Part shown: one piece after another, positions 52,201-60,002 of the stretch
How positions within the stretch are numbered: position 1 is the first letter of the stretch
Layout of the letters: each line of letters starts with the position of its first letter
DNA from: Chloroflexota bacterium
GTDB lineage: Bacteria > Chloroflexota > Anaerolineae > JAAYZQ01
Reading direction: 5' to 3'
DNA: 64,000 nucleotides
Assembly: GCA_018606645.1 (NCBI GenBank)
Contig: JAGVRI010000009.1
Location: 59,996-123,995, forward strand
Translations under genes and position numbers: made by a program
The notes under the pieces: model-generated
Database searches by the model: none
The model's input: the letters and a program-made list of their open reading frames with translations, nothing else
Told to the model about the DNA's origin: nothing

Positions 52201-53444
52201 CAACCGCCGCTGGGCGGCCAGGAAGGCGACCAGAGGGCATTCTGCACCACCAACTGGGCGCCAGGCGCTACGCCCAGACCGTAGAGGAACCCGTTGGCAT
52301 CGGTGATGCCCAGTGCTGCATTGCCGGCGATGATCCCCGCCGTATGCGTGCCGTGACCGTCATCGTCGGTGGGATGAGAGCCGTTGCTATAATCCACAAA
52401 GGCGGCGATACGGCCTCGGATATCTCGGTGAGCGGTGGCGCTGTGGTTGGTGTCGCAGCCGGTATCCACATCGGCGATGCGCACCCCGCTGCCGTCTATT
52501 CCGTGGGCCGCCAGCCAGTTCTGATAACCGGGGTACGGGGTCCCTCCGCTGTAGCGACCGGCCCCGATCTGGTCGCTGACCTCGTCATCGAGACCGGGCT
52601 TGGGCGACGCGCATTCCAGGCGGAATACGGTGGGAAGACGCGCCACGTCATCGAGCCGGGTGGCGTCGAGGGCATAAATGGCCTGGATCCACTGCCCGGC
52701 ACCCTCCAACAGAACCGGCAAGGGGAAATCCTGGAGGTAGCGCCCTCCCAGGCGCTCGATGGCCGTCAGGGTTTCCTTCGCATCGCCTGTATCGTAGATG
52801 AGCACATTCACATTCTCGATAAGGCCGGTTCGGTTCGCCAACGAAGGGGCAATCTTGTACGCGGGGTGGAAGGCCCCGGTCCAGCGCACCGTGGGATACT
52901 GCTGAGCCGCGCGGACCTGGGCTGGCGTGCCCCATACCAAGTAGGCATGTTGAGGGATATACTGCAACACCCGCAGACCGGCCGCTTCCAGGTCTTGCAA
53001 CCATTTGTCCTGGGTCGGGCCGGCAAACTGCACCAGGTGAAAGCCCTCTTGGTCAGGGCCCAGGTGCGCCTGGAGATCAGCCGGGATCGGAGGTTCGCCC
53101 TGGCGTGTATCGAAGGAGTAGCCCAGCAGTCCGATCTCGGTGGCGTGCGGCTCCAGTTCGTATGCGACCCCGGCTCGCTCCAGGGCTGCGGCCTGCTCGG
53201 GGGTCATCTCCACCCAGACAAAGCGATCATACTCGATCGCCCGCTGGACCTGGCCCGGCTTGAGTGGACGATAGGCTTCGAGCATCATGCGAGCCATGAG
53301 CCCAGACTGAGGAGAGGCCACGCTACCGCCCAGGGGTTGAGCGCTCACCAGGCGGCTGTCCGGGATGAAAGCCGGGATGCCAAAGGAAGCGCTCATCAGG
53401 GCAATGGCGACGACGGACAGAGCAACCAACATTCTTTTAGGCAT
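49203..53444 (-). CDS. large secreted subtilisin-like (S8) protease with PKD domains
   Basis: The 1413-residue product has a signal peptide (MPKRMLVALSVVAIAL), a prodomain, and an S8 catalytic domain with Asp327 (DVDTG), His364 (DGHGTH), oxyanion Asn in FSAGNAG and Ser577 (SGTSMACPH). After it come a beta-sandwich (about 660-780), fibronectin-like and MAM-like regions, and three PKD domains (TYTWDFG, DYDWDLGD, FYHWDLGD). The protein ends FYLPVVFKP, the same type of tail as the small protein at 1386-1667. It would degrade protein outside the cell. The start at 53444 has GGGGGA about 8 bases upstream; the longer frame runs into the intergenic repeat. It is flanked by homologous repeat arrays. 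Confidence 0.88.
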   Translation of the reverse strand: MPKRMLVALSVVAIALMSASFGIPAFIPDSRLVSAQPLGGSVASPQSGLMARMMLEAYRPLKPGQVQRAIEYDRFVWVEMTPEQAAALERAGVAYELEPHATEIGLLGYSFDTRQGEPPIPADLQAHLGPDQEGFHLVQFAGPTQDKWLQDLEAAGLRVLQYIPQHAYLVWGTPAQVRAAQQYPTVRWTGAFHPAYKIAPSLANRTGLIENVNVLIYDTGDAKETLTAIERLGGRYLQDFPLPVLLEGAGQWIQAIYALDATRLDDVARLPTVFRLECASPKPGLDDEVSDQIGAGRYSGGTPYPGYQNWLAAHGIDGSGVRIADVDTGCDTNHSATAHRDIRGRIAAFVDYSNGSHPTDDDGHGTHTAGIIAGNAALGITDANGFLYGLGVAPGAQLVVQNALWSPSWPPSGGWQRLSKDSVLNGAVASSNSWYTGASGAQGYTAACATHDRMVRDANFDTTSTAEPLIMVFSAGNAGPGASTITEPKEAKNLIVVGASENYRPDNPLGSACGASANIDGVVSFSSRGPTLDGRLAPTLVAPGSDIASLRSYTGSYSGCGQIVSGQPDYVYMSGTSMACPHVSGAVALIAQWWQGPHGEAVPSPAMVKALLVNSATDMGTPDIPNNNEGWGRMNLGRLIGDGTPMIVHDQEHLLTESGQTWLLKGNVADPQKPLKITLAWTDAPGTAGSNAWVNDLDLEVRVGGTVYKGNVFANGWSVAGGSADYRNNVENVYLQNPGAVPVHIRVVASNIAGDGVPYNGDATDQDFALVAYNLVAQPDFTLSVLPIEQEACAPEVITYRVPVEPVLGFSRTVTLELGNAPENTPYAFAPVTLTPPVTSTLSITTTDSTPSGTYQLIITGTAETGQIQRAKTVLTVSQGAPAAPALWSPGDRATDVPLQPKFSWSAVPGANGYRFQLCDDRSCALPLLDIPDLSLPTYALTMDLTGGACYFWRAAGENGCGEGAWSETYGFETEPWRQVFWDDLEAGPGQWLHAAAQGADGWALTTARSHSPTHAWFSPDVAVITDNFLWNTEPFAVSHGTVLSFWHRYNLEAGAATGYDGGVLELSSDGGKSWQDLGPFILQNPYNYTISTGYGSPIGGRRAWSGDSGTWQEVVVDLSSFAGQAVQVRWRLACDRSVADEGWYLDDIRVATPIPPPDFIYESCLSAGAAAHFTATVTGPYTYTWDFGGPGIGADLDTPSPTFTYTVPGDYLVELVMANACSAKTITHPVSVCGQFVHSASFAVSPNPRSGKVVTLTALVSGTEPIDYDWDLGDSTVVSGPVVTHTYQAGGEYLVRLSASNCGGCGSAQASRTVSVCDSVHGADFNKTGATVWVNQVVTFTAWAEGTAPLFYHWDLGDGKVGMGPVVTHTYTRTGQFDVTLTVTNCGDAQATITQPVRVEAYWFYLPVVFKP

Positions 53445-53469
53445 AGATGCTATCCCCCAAGCAGGCTCG

Positions 53470-53640
53470 TTTGAAAATAGACCGCTCCCCGCACGCGGGA
53501 GTCGAGGCTTTAGCCGGTCCACCGCCCGAAGGCTCCATTTCCCCACCCGGAGTCGAGGCTTTAGCCGGACAACCCGCCGAAAGGCTCCATTCCCCCACCC
53601 GGAGTCGAGGCTTTAGCCGGACAACCCGCCGAAAGGCTCC
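53470..53640 (+). repeat. dispersed repeat array, upstream side of the S8 protease (3 x 52 bp)
   Basis: After TTGAAAATAGACCGCTCC..., units beginning CGG(G)AGTCGAGGCTTTAGCC start at 53496, 53548 and 53600, a period of 52 bases, each ending GAAAGGCTCC or a close form. The same elements occur once or twice at 49083-49145. Confidence 0.85.
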
Positions 53641-53748
53641 TCGATAATAGACGCCGATTGAAATCGCCCCTCCAGAGCCTTCGGCTGGCCGTCGGCCTGC
53701 GCCGACGGAGTTCCCATTCGTTTATTCGTTTGCCATTCGTTGACCCGA

Positions 53749-53790
53749 TATTTTCATTCATCGTGGCGCCCCACCGGGCATGGCTACCTC
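53749..53790 (+). repeat. dispersed ~40-bp intergenic repeat, copy 3
   Basis: ATATTTTCATTCATCGTGGC followed by GCCCCACCGGGCATGGCTAC matches 49161-49203 and, inverted, 1234-1274. Confidence 0.7.
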
Positions 53791-53897
53791 TTCTGATTGC
53801 TGCGCTGCCATCGGACCAGGAAACGCAGGATTCCTGGCCTGCTTTGATTGTAACACAGCTCCGATTCGCTGACAATCCAGGCCACCATGGTCAGCAG

Positions 53898-53948
53898 CAG
53901 GGCTGTTGCCAAGTCCAGCACCCAGCGGGAGTGGAGGCTTCAGCCGGA
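53898..53948 (+). repeat. dispersed GGAGTGGAGGCTTCAGCCGG repeat, long form, copy 2
   Basis: CAGGGCTGTTGCCAAGTCC followed by GCGGGAGTGGAGGCTTCAGC parallels 16429-16476 over about 48 bases with a few differences. Confidence 0.7.
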
Positions 53949-54094
53949 CTGCAGTCAAACGCAGCCGAACCATAATGTACGTCATCCAGGATTCTGAAAC
54001 GCACTGATCCCTGACCGCGCCCTTGGGCCGGTGTGCATAATCCGCCGCCCTGTGCTATACTAGGGCCCTAAAGCTCACGGGAGCCATATGCATC

Positions 54095-55168
54095 ATGAAC
54101 CACAATGGCAAGTCCAGGCGCAATCGGGTGCTGTCCTGGATTATTAATCTGGTCGGGGTCCTGATCCTGGCCGTTATCCTCTATCTGGGGGGACCCAAAC
54201 CCTGGCAACAGATGGTCCAGGGGGATTGGCGATATGTGCTGGCCGCCTTTGCCGTGACTCTGGTCTGGAACCTGCTGGCCACCTATCGCTGGCTCCTCAT
54301 TGTCCGTCACCTGACCGGAGGAGCGGCAATCGGCCCGTTCCGTTATTTCTACACCTACCATATGATCGGCATGCTTACCGGCCAGGTGATGCCTATCTCC
54401 GTCGGTATGTTGGGAGCGCGTCCGGTAGCCCTGAACCTGGCGACCCGGCTCTCCCTCAAACGCTCGGCGTTGTCGGTCCTGTTGGACAAGCTTTTTGATC
54501 TGATCCTGGCGCTGGTGATCGTCGGGCCGGTGGCCCTCTATCTGGTCGGCTGGATCCGCCTGTCACTGGCCTATGAGCTGATCGGCGGCCTGATCCTGCT
54601 CACCATCGTTCTTATGGCCTGGAAGTACGAGTCGGTGCTGCACTGGGCCGGCAGGGTGGGAGGGCGCCTTGCCAAACCTTTCAGGCGGATGCCGGTGATT
54701 GGCGAACGAATCGTTCGTCGCCTGCAGCCCCAGTTCGAGCGTCTGTCTCAGGAGGCCTTTCTGACCAATACCGTGGCGGTCTGGGCCTTTGTCGTGACTC
54801 TGGTGATGTATGCCCTCCTGTCGGCCCGGCTGGTGTATATGGCCGAAGCGGTGCGCCTGGGCATCCCGTGGCACATCCTGGCCATGAGTGTGGCGGTGAC
54901 CCAGTTGACGCTGATCTTTTCCATCACCCCGGGTTCCCTGGGGTTTCTGGAAGGGGGATGGGCGGCGGTGTTTACTCTGGCCGGCCTGACGTTAGAGCAA
55001 TTCACGACCTTTGTCATCGCCCGGCGCGCCTATTTTCTGGTTTTTACCGTGATCGGCACGCTGCTGGCCTTCGCCTGGGTCCGCGAGAGTCCTGCGCATC
55101 TCTTCCGCGCGGTGCTCAGCCCGGCGGGCAGTTCGGGCCAGGGAGAGAATTCAGAACGGCAGACTTAG
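54095..55168 (+). CDS. lysylphosphatidylglycerol synthase TM-region (UPF0104) membrane protein
   Basis: The 357-residue product is a polytopic membrane protein with about eight segments and the LPG_synthase_TM/UPF0104 pattern: NLLATYRWLLIVRHL, GQVMPISVGMLGARPVALNL, LDKLFDLILALVI and SITPGSLGFLEGG. Members are flippase-like membrane domains that occur alone or fused to aminoacyl-transferase domains; here no transferase part is present. A role in lipid or glycolipid export is possible. GGGAG lies 11 bases before the ATG. Its 3' end overlaps the convergent DUF2085 gene by 18 bases. Confidence 0.85.
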   Translation: MNHNGKSRRNRVLSWIINLVGVLILAVILYLGGPKPWQQMVQGDWRYVLAAFAVTLVWNLLATYRWLLIVRHLTGGAAIGPFRYFYTYHMIGMLTGQVMPISVGMLGARPVALNLATRLSLKRSALSVLLDKLFDLILALVIVGPVALYLVGWIRLSLAYELIGGLILLTIVLMAWKYESVLHWAGRVGGRLAKPFRRMPVIGERIVRRLQPQFERLSQEAFLTNTVAVWAFVVTLVMYALLSARLVYMAEAVRLGIPWHILAMSVAVTQLTLIFSITPGSLGFLEGGWAAVFTLAGLTLEQFTTFVIARRAYFLVFTVIGTLLAFAWVRESPAHLFRAVLSPAGSSGQGENSERQT

Positions 55169-55990
55169 CCGCATGGTCAGATAGGCCCGCAGCAGCGCCA
55201 TCGCCATGATCTCGGCCAGGGCCATACCCAGCCCCACGCTGAGCGGCACCAGGGCTTCCCACCCAGTTCGGGCTGTTCCTTCCCGTCCCAGCGCCACCGT
55301 CGCCAGGATGGCGTTGATCAGGGTAAGCATGACTACGACCCCCAGGCTGCTGATCAGGGCCAGCGGAACCAGCAACGGCCTGATGCCGATAACAAGGACC
55401 CCGATAAGCAGCACAGCGACGGGCAGGATGGTCAGCAGCTCCCCCAGGTTCTTGAGCACCGGTTCGGAAGTCACCTCTCGCCACAGAGTAAAGTTGGCGA
55501 TGGGCAGGACCAGGAGGACCAGAGCCAGGCCGTTCAACATCCCCGTTGTCAGTCGCAGCCAATTCTGAGGCTCATACAAATGGGGAGCGCCGGGGAAGAG
55601 GGTCAGATAGGAATTCAGGCCGTCAAACGCCCACAGAACCACGAAAAACACCAACACCCCCAGCACGGTCACCGGCGGCAGCCGGGATGCCCGCCGTCGC
55701 CGCAGGAGCGCAGCGACCAGGCCCAGCATGGCGCCCAGGAAGGTGCCGGTGCAGCGTGCACAAAGGGGAAAGTAACGGTCTCCCAATTCAAAAGATCGCT
55801 CCGGAATCCGGTGACAGACGGCATATCCCACCACATCTGCCTTGCCCAACAGGGTGAATGGGGGCAGGGCGACAAAGAGGATAATGATCAGGGCCGAAAG
55901 GGCCACCGCCACCACCGTCAATCTGATATGGGGCGAGGAGATCCGGATCAATTCCCCAGGTCTAGAGCACGATGGATCCGATTCCACCAT
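55151..55990 (-). CDS. DUF2085 membrane protein
   Basis: The 279-residue product has about seven membrane segments and the DUF2085 block VCHRIPERSFELGDRYFP...CARCTGTFLGAMLG (about residues 60-95), whose Cys and His may bind metal or be redox-active. Function of the family is unknown. GAGGATGAAGAA precedes the ATG at 55990; an in-frame ATG at 56050 is less likely. It overlaps the end of the flippase-like gene tail to tail. Confidence 0.82.
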   Translation of the reverse strand: MVESDPSCSRPGELIRISSPHIRLTVVAVALSALIIILFVALPPFTLLGKADVVGYAVCHRIPERSFELGDRYFPLCARCTGTFLGAMLGLVAALLRRRRASRLPPVTVLGVLVFFVVLWAFDGLNSYLTLFPGAPHLYEPQNWLRLTTGMLNGLALVLLVLPIANFTLWREVTSEPVLKNLGELLTILPVAVLLIGVLVIGIRPLLVPLALISSLGVVVMLTLINAILATVALGREGTARTGWEALVPLSVGLGMALAEIMAMALLRAYLTMRLSLPF

Positions 55991-56192
55991 TTCTTCATCC
56001 TCGGTCCGAGTATCCCTGTGGTCGAGGGAACCTCCCCTGCCACACCGCAATTCAGGTTAAGTCTCCGGACCCATTCTCACGATAGATAGCCTATTATACG
56101 CTCATTCCCCCGATTTGGCCATTCTCTCATTTTCGGGTACAGGAGAAACGTGGTACAATGTCGGCTAGTTGACCAGCCGGAGCGTGACACAG

Positions 56193-56891
56193 ATGCCGAT
56201 CGTCCAGGAAATACCGGTCGCCCTGAGGCCGGAGGAGATCATCGCTCCCCATGGCAAGCGCCCGATCCGTCCCGACCTGAGGCCGGTTGCCGAGCAGGTG
56301 ATCGCTCTCGCCCAGACCTTGTGGCAGCCACGCGCGGTCTATGAGTGGTTCGAGGTCCGCGCCGTCGAGGGGGAGCGGGTGATCGTCGGCGTTCCAGAGC
56401 AGCCAGATCGGGAGTTTTCGCTGCGCGTCGGGCCCAAGGTGGACCTGCTGCACCACGCTCGCCGGTTGCTGGTAAGCGTGTCCACCATCGGCCCTCTTCT
56501 GGAGGAGAAGGTTCACGAACTCCAGGCGGCTCAGGAACATCTCAAGTCCTTTCTACTGGACAGCGCCGGCGTAGTCGCCTTAGGCGCAGTGGGTCAAACG
56601 ATCCGCCACATTGCCGAACAGGCGGCGGCAGATCTGGGTTGGGGGGTCAGCCCATCTCTCAGTCCAGGTTCGTTGTTGGGTTGGCCGCTGGTAGGCCAGC
56701 GGGAGTTGTGCGCGCTCCTGCCCTTGGACGCCATCGGCGTGCGGCTCAGCGATCACAACGTTCTGATTCCCTTTAAATCGGCCTCGGCAGTGATCGGTCT
56801 GGGCCCGGACTATACAGCCACCAAGGTCGGATCGATCTGCAAGTACTGCGCTCTGCAAAAGACCTGTTGGCGAAGAAGAGGGGATGGATGA
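56193..56891 (+). CDS. MetH-activation-domain-like corrinoid protein partner
   Basis: The 232-residue product resembles the B12-dependent methionine synthase activation domain (about residues 90-210): LLDSAGVVALGAVGQ, WGVSPSLSPGSLLGWPLVGQ and IGVRLSDHNVLIPFKSASAVIGLG, followed by a C-terminal CKYCALQKTCW cysteine group. In free-standing form such proteins are linked to corrinoid methyltransferases. The hydantoinase-like gene overlaps its stop (ATGA), so the two products likely form a complex that reactivates or reduces a corrinoid. A TACAAT -10 (56154-56159) is upstream but the -35 is weak. Role is inferred from domain likeness. Confidence 0.72.
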   Translation: MPIVQEIPVALRPEEIIAPHGKRPIRPDLRPVAEQVIALAQTLWQPRAVYEWFEVRAVEGERVIVGVPEQPDREFSLRVGPKVDLLHHARRLLVSVSTIGPLLEEKVHELQAAQEHLKSFLLDSAGVVALGAVGQTIRHIAEQAAADLGWGVSPSLSPGSLLGWPLVGQRELCALLPLDAIGVRLSDHNVLIPFKSASAVIGLGPDYTATKVGSICKYCALQKTCWRRRGDG

Positions 56892-58912
56892 GGAGGATTG
56901 CATTAGGGATCGATACCGGCGGAACCTATACGGACGCGGTACTGGTCGATAATCCAAGCGGAGAGATTCTGGCAGCAGCCAAAGCGTTGACGACGCGGCG
57001 GGACCTGTCCATCGGCATCCACGAGGCGATTGATGGGGTCTTTCACCAACCCGGGGCCCCGGCGCCGTCCGAGGTGGCCCTGATCGCCCTCTCGACCACC
57101 TTGGCCACCAATGCCATCGTCGAGGGGCAGGGCAGTCCGGTGTGCCTGATCCTGATCGGCTATGATCCGGGGCTGATCCAGCAGTATGGGTTCGAACAGG
57201 AACTGGTGACGGATGATATCGTCTATGTGCGGGGTGGACACGACATCCACGGCAACGAGGTGGCTCCTCTGGATGAGATGGCATTGCGGGAAGCGATCCA
57301 GAGCCGACGGGACCGGGAAGCTTTCGCCGTGTCGGGCTACTTTGGGGTGCGAAACCCGGCCCATGAACTGCGAGCGAAGGAACTGATCGAAGCGTGGACC
57401 GGCTTGCCGGTCACTTGCGGCCATGAACTGACGACAAGACTGAACTCGGTGCGACGGGCAACCACCGCGGCCCTCAACGCCCGTCTGGTGCCGCTGTTGC
57501 GGGAGCTGATCCAGACCCTGCGCCGCACTCTGGCCGAACGGGCGATCCATGCGCCGCTCATGGTCGTGAAAGGCGATGGTTCGCTGGTGCGGGCCGAATG
57601 GGCCATGCACCGACCGATCGAAACCATCCTCTCCGGGCCGGCAGCCAGTGCGGTTGGGGCCTGGCAGTTGGCGACCCAGTACCATCTGGTCGCCGACGGT
57701 AACTCGACCCTATGGGCGGTAGATGTAGGCGGCACCACCACCGACATCGCGGTCCTGTGTAACGGTCGTCCGCGATTGAATCCGGAAGGAGCTCAGGTGG
57801 GTCGGTGGCGAACCATGGTCGAGGCGGTGGATGTCCACACCGTGGGCCTGGGAGGCGATAGCCACGTGCGGGTGCTGGCTGGCCGCACGTTAGATATCGG
57901 CCCTCAACGGGTGGTCCCCCTCAGCTTGCTGGCCGACCAACACCCGGAGATTCTGGAAGACTTGCGTCACCAGGCCCGCGTTCCGCCACGATGGGAAGCG
58001 GCCGCTCAGTTCCTGCTGCCCCGTCGTCGGCCCGCCCGCCATCTGGAACCGGACGAACGAGATATTCTGGACCGGCTGTCCCGTCAACCGCTCTCCCTGG
58101 CCTCTCTGGTGCAGGGGGCGCGATACCGGACCATGGTCCTGCGCCGGGTGGAGCAACTGCTGAGCGAACGGCTGGTGCTGCGCGCCGGATTCACCCCGAC
58201 CGACGCCCTGCATGTGCTGGGCCGCCTGAGCCTGTGGAATGTGGAAGCAGCCCGTCTGGGGGCCGAGATCCTGGCGGCTCAGCGCCGTTGCACGCCGGAA
58301 GAGCTATGCCAGGCGGTGGCGGAGGGGGTCTCGGATCGGGCGGCAATCGCTCTAGTCAGCAAGGTACTGAGCGACGAAGCGCACTCCCCCTGCTGGGAAA
58401 AAGAGCGCACCGCCGCCTTGTTACTGGAGCGGGCCTTAAATGACGGCCACGAAGGCGATCTGGCCTGTACGCTGACCCTGCGGCGGCCCATCGTTGCCAT
58501 CGGCGCTCCGGTGGGCGCATATATGCCCCGCGTTGCCGAGAAACTCCATACTGATCTGGTGATCCCTCCTCATGCTGAGGTGGCCAACGCCATCGGGGCG
58601 GTGGCCGGGGGCGTGGTTCAGCGCCAGCAAGTGCTGATCACCCCGCTGCATGATGGGACCGTGTTGCGGGTTCACCTGCCCTGGGGGGTGTTTGATTTTT
58701 CCGACCTGGAAGAGGCAGTGACCTACGCCCGGGAGCAGATGGTTCCCTGGTTAGAGAGGATCGCCCGCCAGGCAGGAGCAGATCAGGTCGAGATCCAGAT
58801 GGATCGCCAGGATCGAGAGGTTTGGGTCCAGGCCGGCTGGGGAGATCAGCTCTACCTCGGCACCGAACTGACCTTTACCGCCGCAGGACGGCCCAGCCCG
58901 GCTGTTTCTTGA
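56888..58912 (+). CDS. hydantoinase/oxoprolinase-family ASKHA ATPase
   Basis: The 674-residue product starts with the ATP-phosphate loop LGIDTGGTYTDAVLVD and has VDVGGTTTDIAVL (about residue 280) as the second phosphate motif, LSGPAASAVGA and GGDSHVRV later, as in HyuA. The C-terminal half is less like HyuA. No hyuB partner is nearby. Pairing with the MetH-activation-like gene by an ATGA overlap suggests an ATP-driven corrinoid activator, like RamA/RACo in principle though of another ASKHA branch; a plain hydantoinase/oxoprolinase role cannot be excluded. The next gene starts 15 bases on. Confidence 0.8.
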   Translation: MRRIALGIDTGGTYTDAVLVDNPSGEILAAAKALTTRRDLSIGIHEAIDGVFHQPGAPAPSEVALIALSTTLATNAIVEGQGSPVCLILIGYDPGLIQQYGFEQELVTDDIVYVRGGHDIHGNEVAPLDEMALREAIQSRRDREAFAVSGYFGVRNPAHELRAKELIEAWTGLPVTCGHELTTRLNSVRRATTAALNARLVPLLRELIQTLRRTLAERAIHAPLMVVKGDGSLVRAEWAMHRPIETILSGPAASAVGAWQLATQYHLVADGNSTLWAVDVGGTTTDIAVLCNGRPRLNPEGAQVGRWRTMVEAVDVHTVGLGGDSHVRVLAGRTLDIGPQRVVPLSLLADQHPEILEDLRHQARVPPRWEAAAQFLLPRRRPARHLEPDERDILDRLSRQPLSLASLVQGARYRTMVLRRVEQLLSERLVLRAGFTPTDALHVLGRLSLWNVEAARLGAEILAAQRRCTPEELCQAVAEGVSDRAAIALVSKVLSDEAHSPCWEKERTAALLLERALNDGHEGDLACTLTLRRPIVAIGAPVGAYMPRVAEKLHTDLVIPPHAEVANAIGAVAGGVVQRQQVLITPLHDGTVLRVHLPWGVFDFSDLEEAVTYAREQMVPWLERIARQAGADQVEIQMDRQDREVWVQAGWGDQLYLGTELTFTAAGRPSPAVS

Positions 58913-58927
58913 TTGCGGAAGGGAGCT

Positions 58928-59566
58928 ATGAAAAAGTTCATCGCGGTGGCTGGCAATGTCGGGGTCGGCAAGTCATCCCTGACCCGTCTGTTGAGCGAAT
59001 ATCTGTGCTGGGAGCCTTTCTACGAGGCGGTGGACGACAACCCCTATCTGGCCGATTTCTACCAGGACATGCGGACCTGGAGTTTCCATTCTCAGATCTA
59101 TTTCCTGTCGCGGCGACTCAGCCACCACCGCCAGATCATTGAGCGGCCGGGCACGGTGATCCAGGACCGCACCGTGTACGAAGATGCCGAGATCTTTGCC
59201 CGGAACCTGTATCTCCAGGGGCACATGACCGAACGCGATTGGCACAGCTATTGGCTCCTCTATCAGACGGTGATTACCATTCTGCCGCCCCCGGACCTGG
59301 TGATCTATTTGCAGGCCTCGGTGCCGGTGTTGCTGGAACGGATCCGCCAGCGCGGCCGGGATTATGAACAGCAGATCACCGCCGAATACCTCAGCCAGCT
59401 TAACCGGTTATACGACGCCTGGGTGGAGAGCTTCACCCTCTGCCCGGTGTTGACCGTTCCGACCGACACACTGGATTTTGTGATGGTGAACTCGCACCTG
59501 GAGCTAATTGCCAGCCGGGTGCTGGATAAACTCCACGGCAAAGAAGTGGTCGTCTTTGCAAAATAG
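58928..59566 (+). CDS. deoxynucleoside kinase
   Basis: The 212-residue product is a dNK-family kinase (dAK/dGK type) that phosphorylates deoxynucleosides in the cytosol. Walker A is AGNVGVGKSSL, the catalytic region has EAVDDNPYL (Glu as base) and QDRTVYEDAEIFA with the DRS-like DRT, and the LID region is RIRQRGRDYE. Start at 58928 has GGGAG close upstream; an in-frame GTG at 58913 is less likely. It lies 15 bases after the hydantoinase-like gene and is convergent with yjbQ. Confidence 0.9.
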   Translation: MKKFIAVAGNVGVGKSSLTRLLSEYLCWEPFYEAVDDNPYLADFYQDMRTWSFHSQIYFLSRRLSHHRQIIERPGTVIQDRTVYEDAEIFARNLYLQGHMTERDWHSYWLLYQTVITILPPPDLVIYLQASVPVLLERIRQRGRDYEQQITAEYLSQLNRLYDAWVESFTLCPVLTVPTDTLDFVMVNSHLELIASRVLDKLHGKEVVVFAK

Positions 59567-59573
59567 GCCCAAT

Positions 59574-59993
59574 CTATGTGTCTGGGCGGCCGGTCCCCTC
59601 CGGGTCCGGCACGACCTTGATCCACACTCGCCGGCGGCGCGGGCCATCAAACTCGGCAAGCAAGATCCCCTGCCAGCTCCCCAACATCAGCCGACCCCGG
59701 CTCACGAACAGCGTGGCATGGGCGCCCACCAACGTCGCTCGCAGATGAGAGGGGGCGTTGCCTTCGGTGTGGCGGTAGGAGATGTCGGGGACCATGGCCT
59801 GCAAGGCCTGCACCAGGTCGGATCGTACCGTGGGGTCCCAGTTCTCGTTCAGCGTGAGTCCGGCGGTGGTGTGGGGCGCAAAGATGTGGCAGATCCCTTC
59901 CTGGACGCCGCTTTCGGCTACCACTTTTTGGATCTGGGCTGTCAGGTCCACCAGTTCGCTCTGGGCGTGGGTTCTGATTTCCAGTTCGATCAT
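59574..59993 (-). CDS. yjbQ: YjbQ-family (UPF0047) thiamin-phosphate-synthase-like protein
   Basis: The 139-residue product is a full-length YjbQ protein. The metal/phosphate motif HIFAPHTTAGLTLNEN (about residues 37-52) and RHTEGNAPSHLRA and GTWQGILLAEFDGPR-like end (here GSWQGILLAEFDGP) are present. Members have weak thiamin phosphate synthase activity; the physiological role is not certain. AGGTGG lies 5 bases before the ATG at 59993; a GTG at 60002 is an alternative. It follows the glycosidase-like gene directly. Confidence 0.88.
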   Translation of the reverse strand: MIELEIRTHAQSELVDLTAQIQKVVAESGVQEGICHIFAPHTTAGLTLNENWDPTVRSDLVQALQAMVPDISYRHTEGNAPSHLRATLVGAHATLFVSRGRLMLGSWQGILLAEFDGPRRRRVWIKVVPDPEGTGRPDT

Positions 59994-60002
59994 CGCTCCC
60001 AC

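Larger units (their letters stand above)
53445..54094. other. intergenic region with repeats upstream of the S8 protease
   Basis: This 650-base gap holds three 52-bp repeats (53496-53640), a perfect 8-bp hairpin CCGTCGGC-CTGC-GCCGACGG near 53690, the repeat at 53749-53790, the long-form repeat at 53898-53948 and a -10-like TATACT at 54056-54061 ahead of the plus-strand flippase-like gene, without a clear -35. No gene was recognised. Confidence 0.6.

Noticed and set aside
51213..53474. 753-codon frame antisense to the S8 protease
   Set aside because: Shadow of the protease; no recognisable protein.
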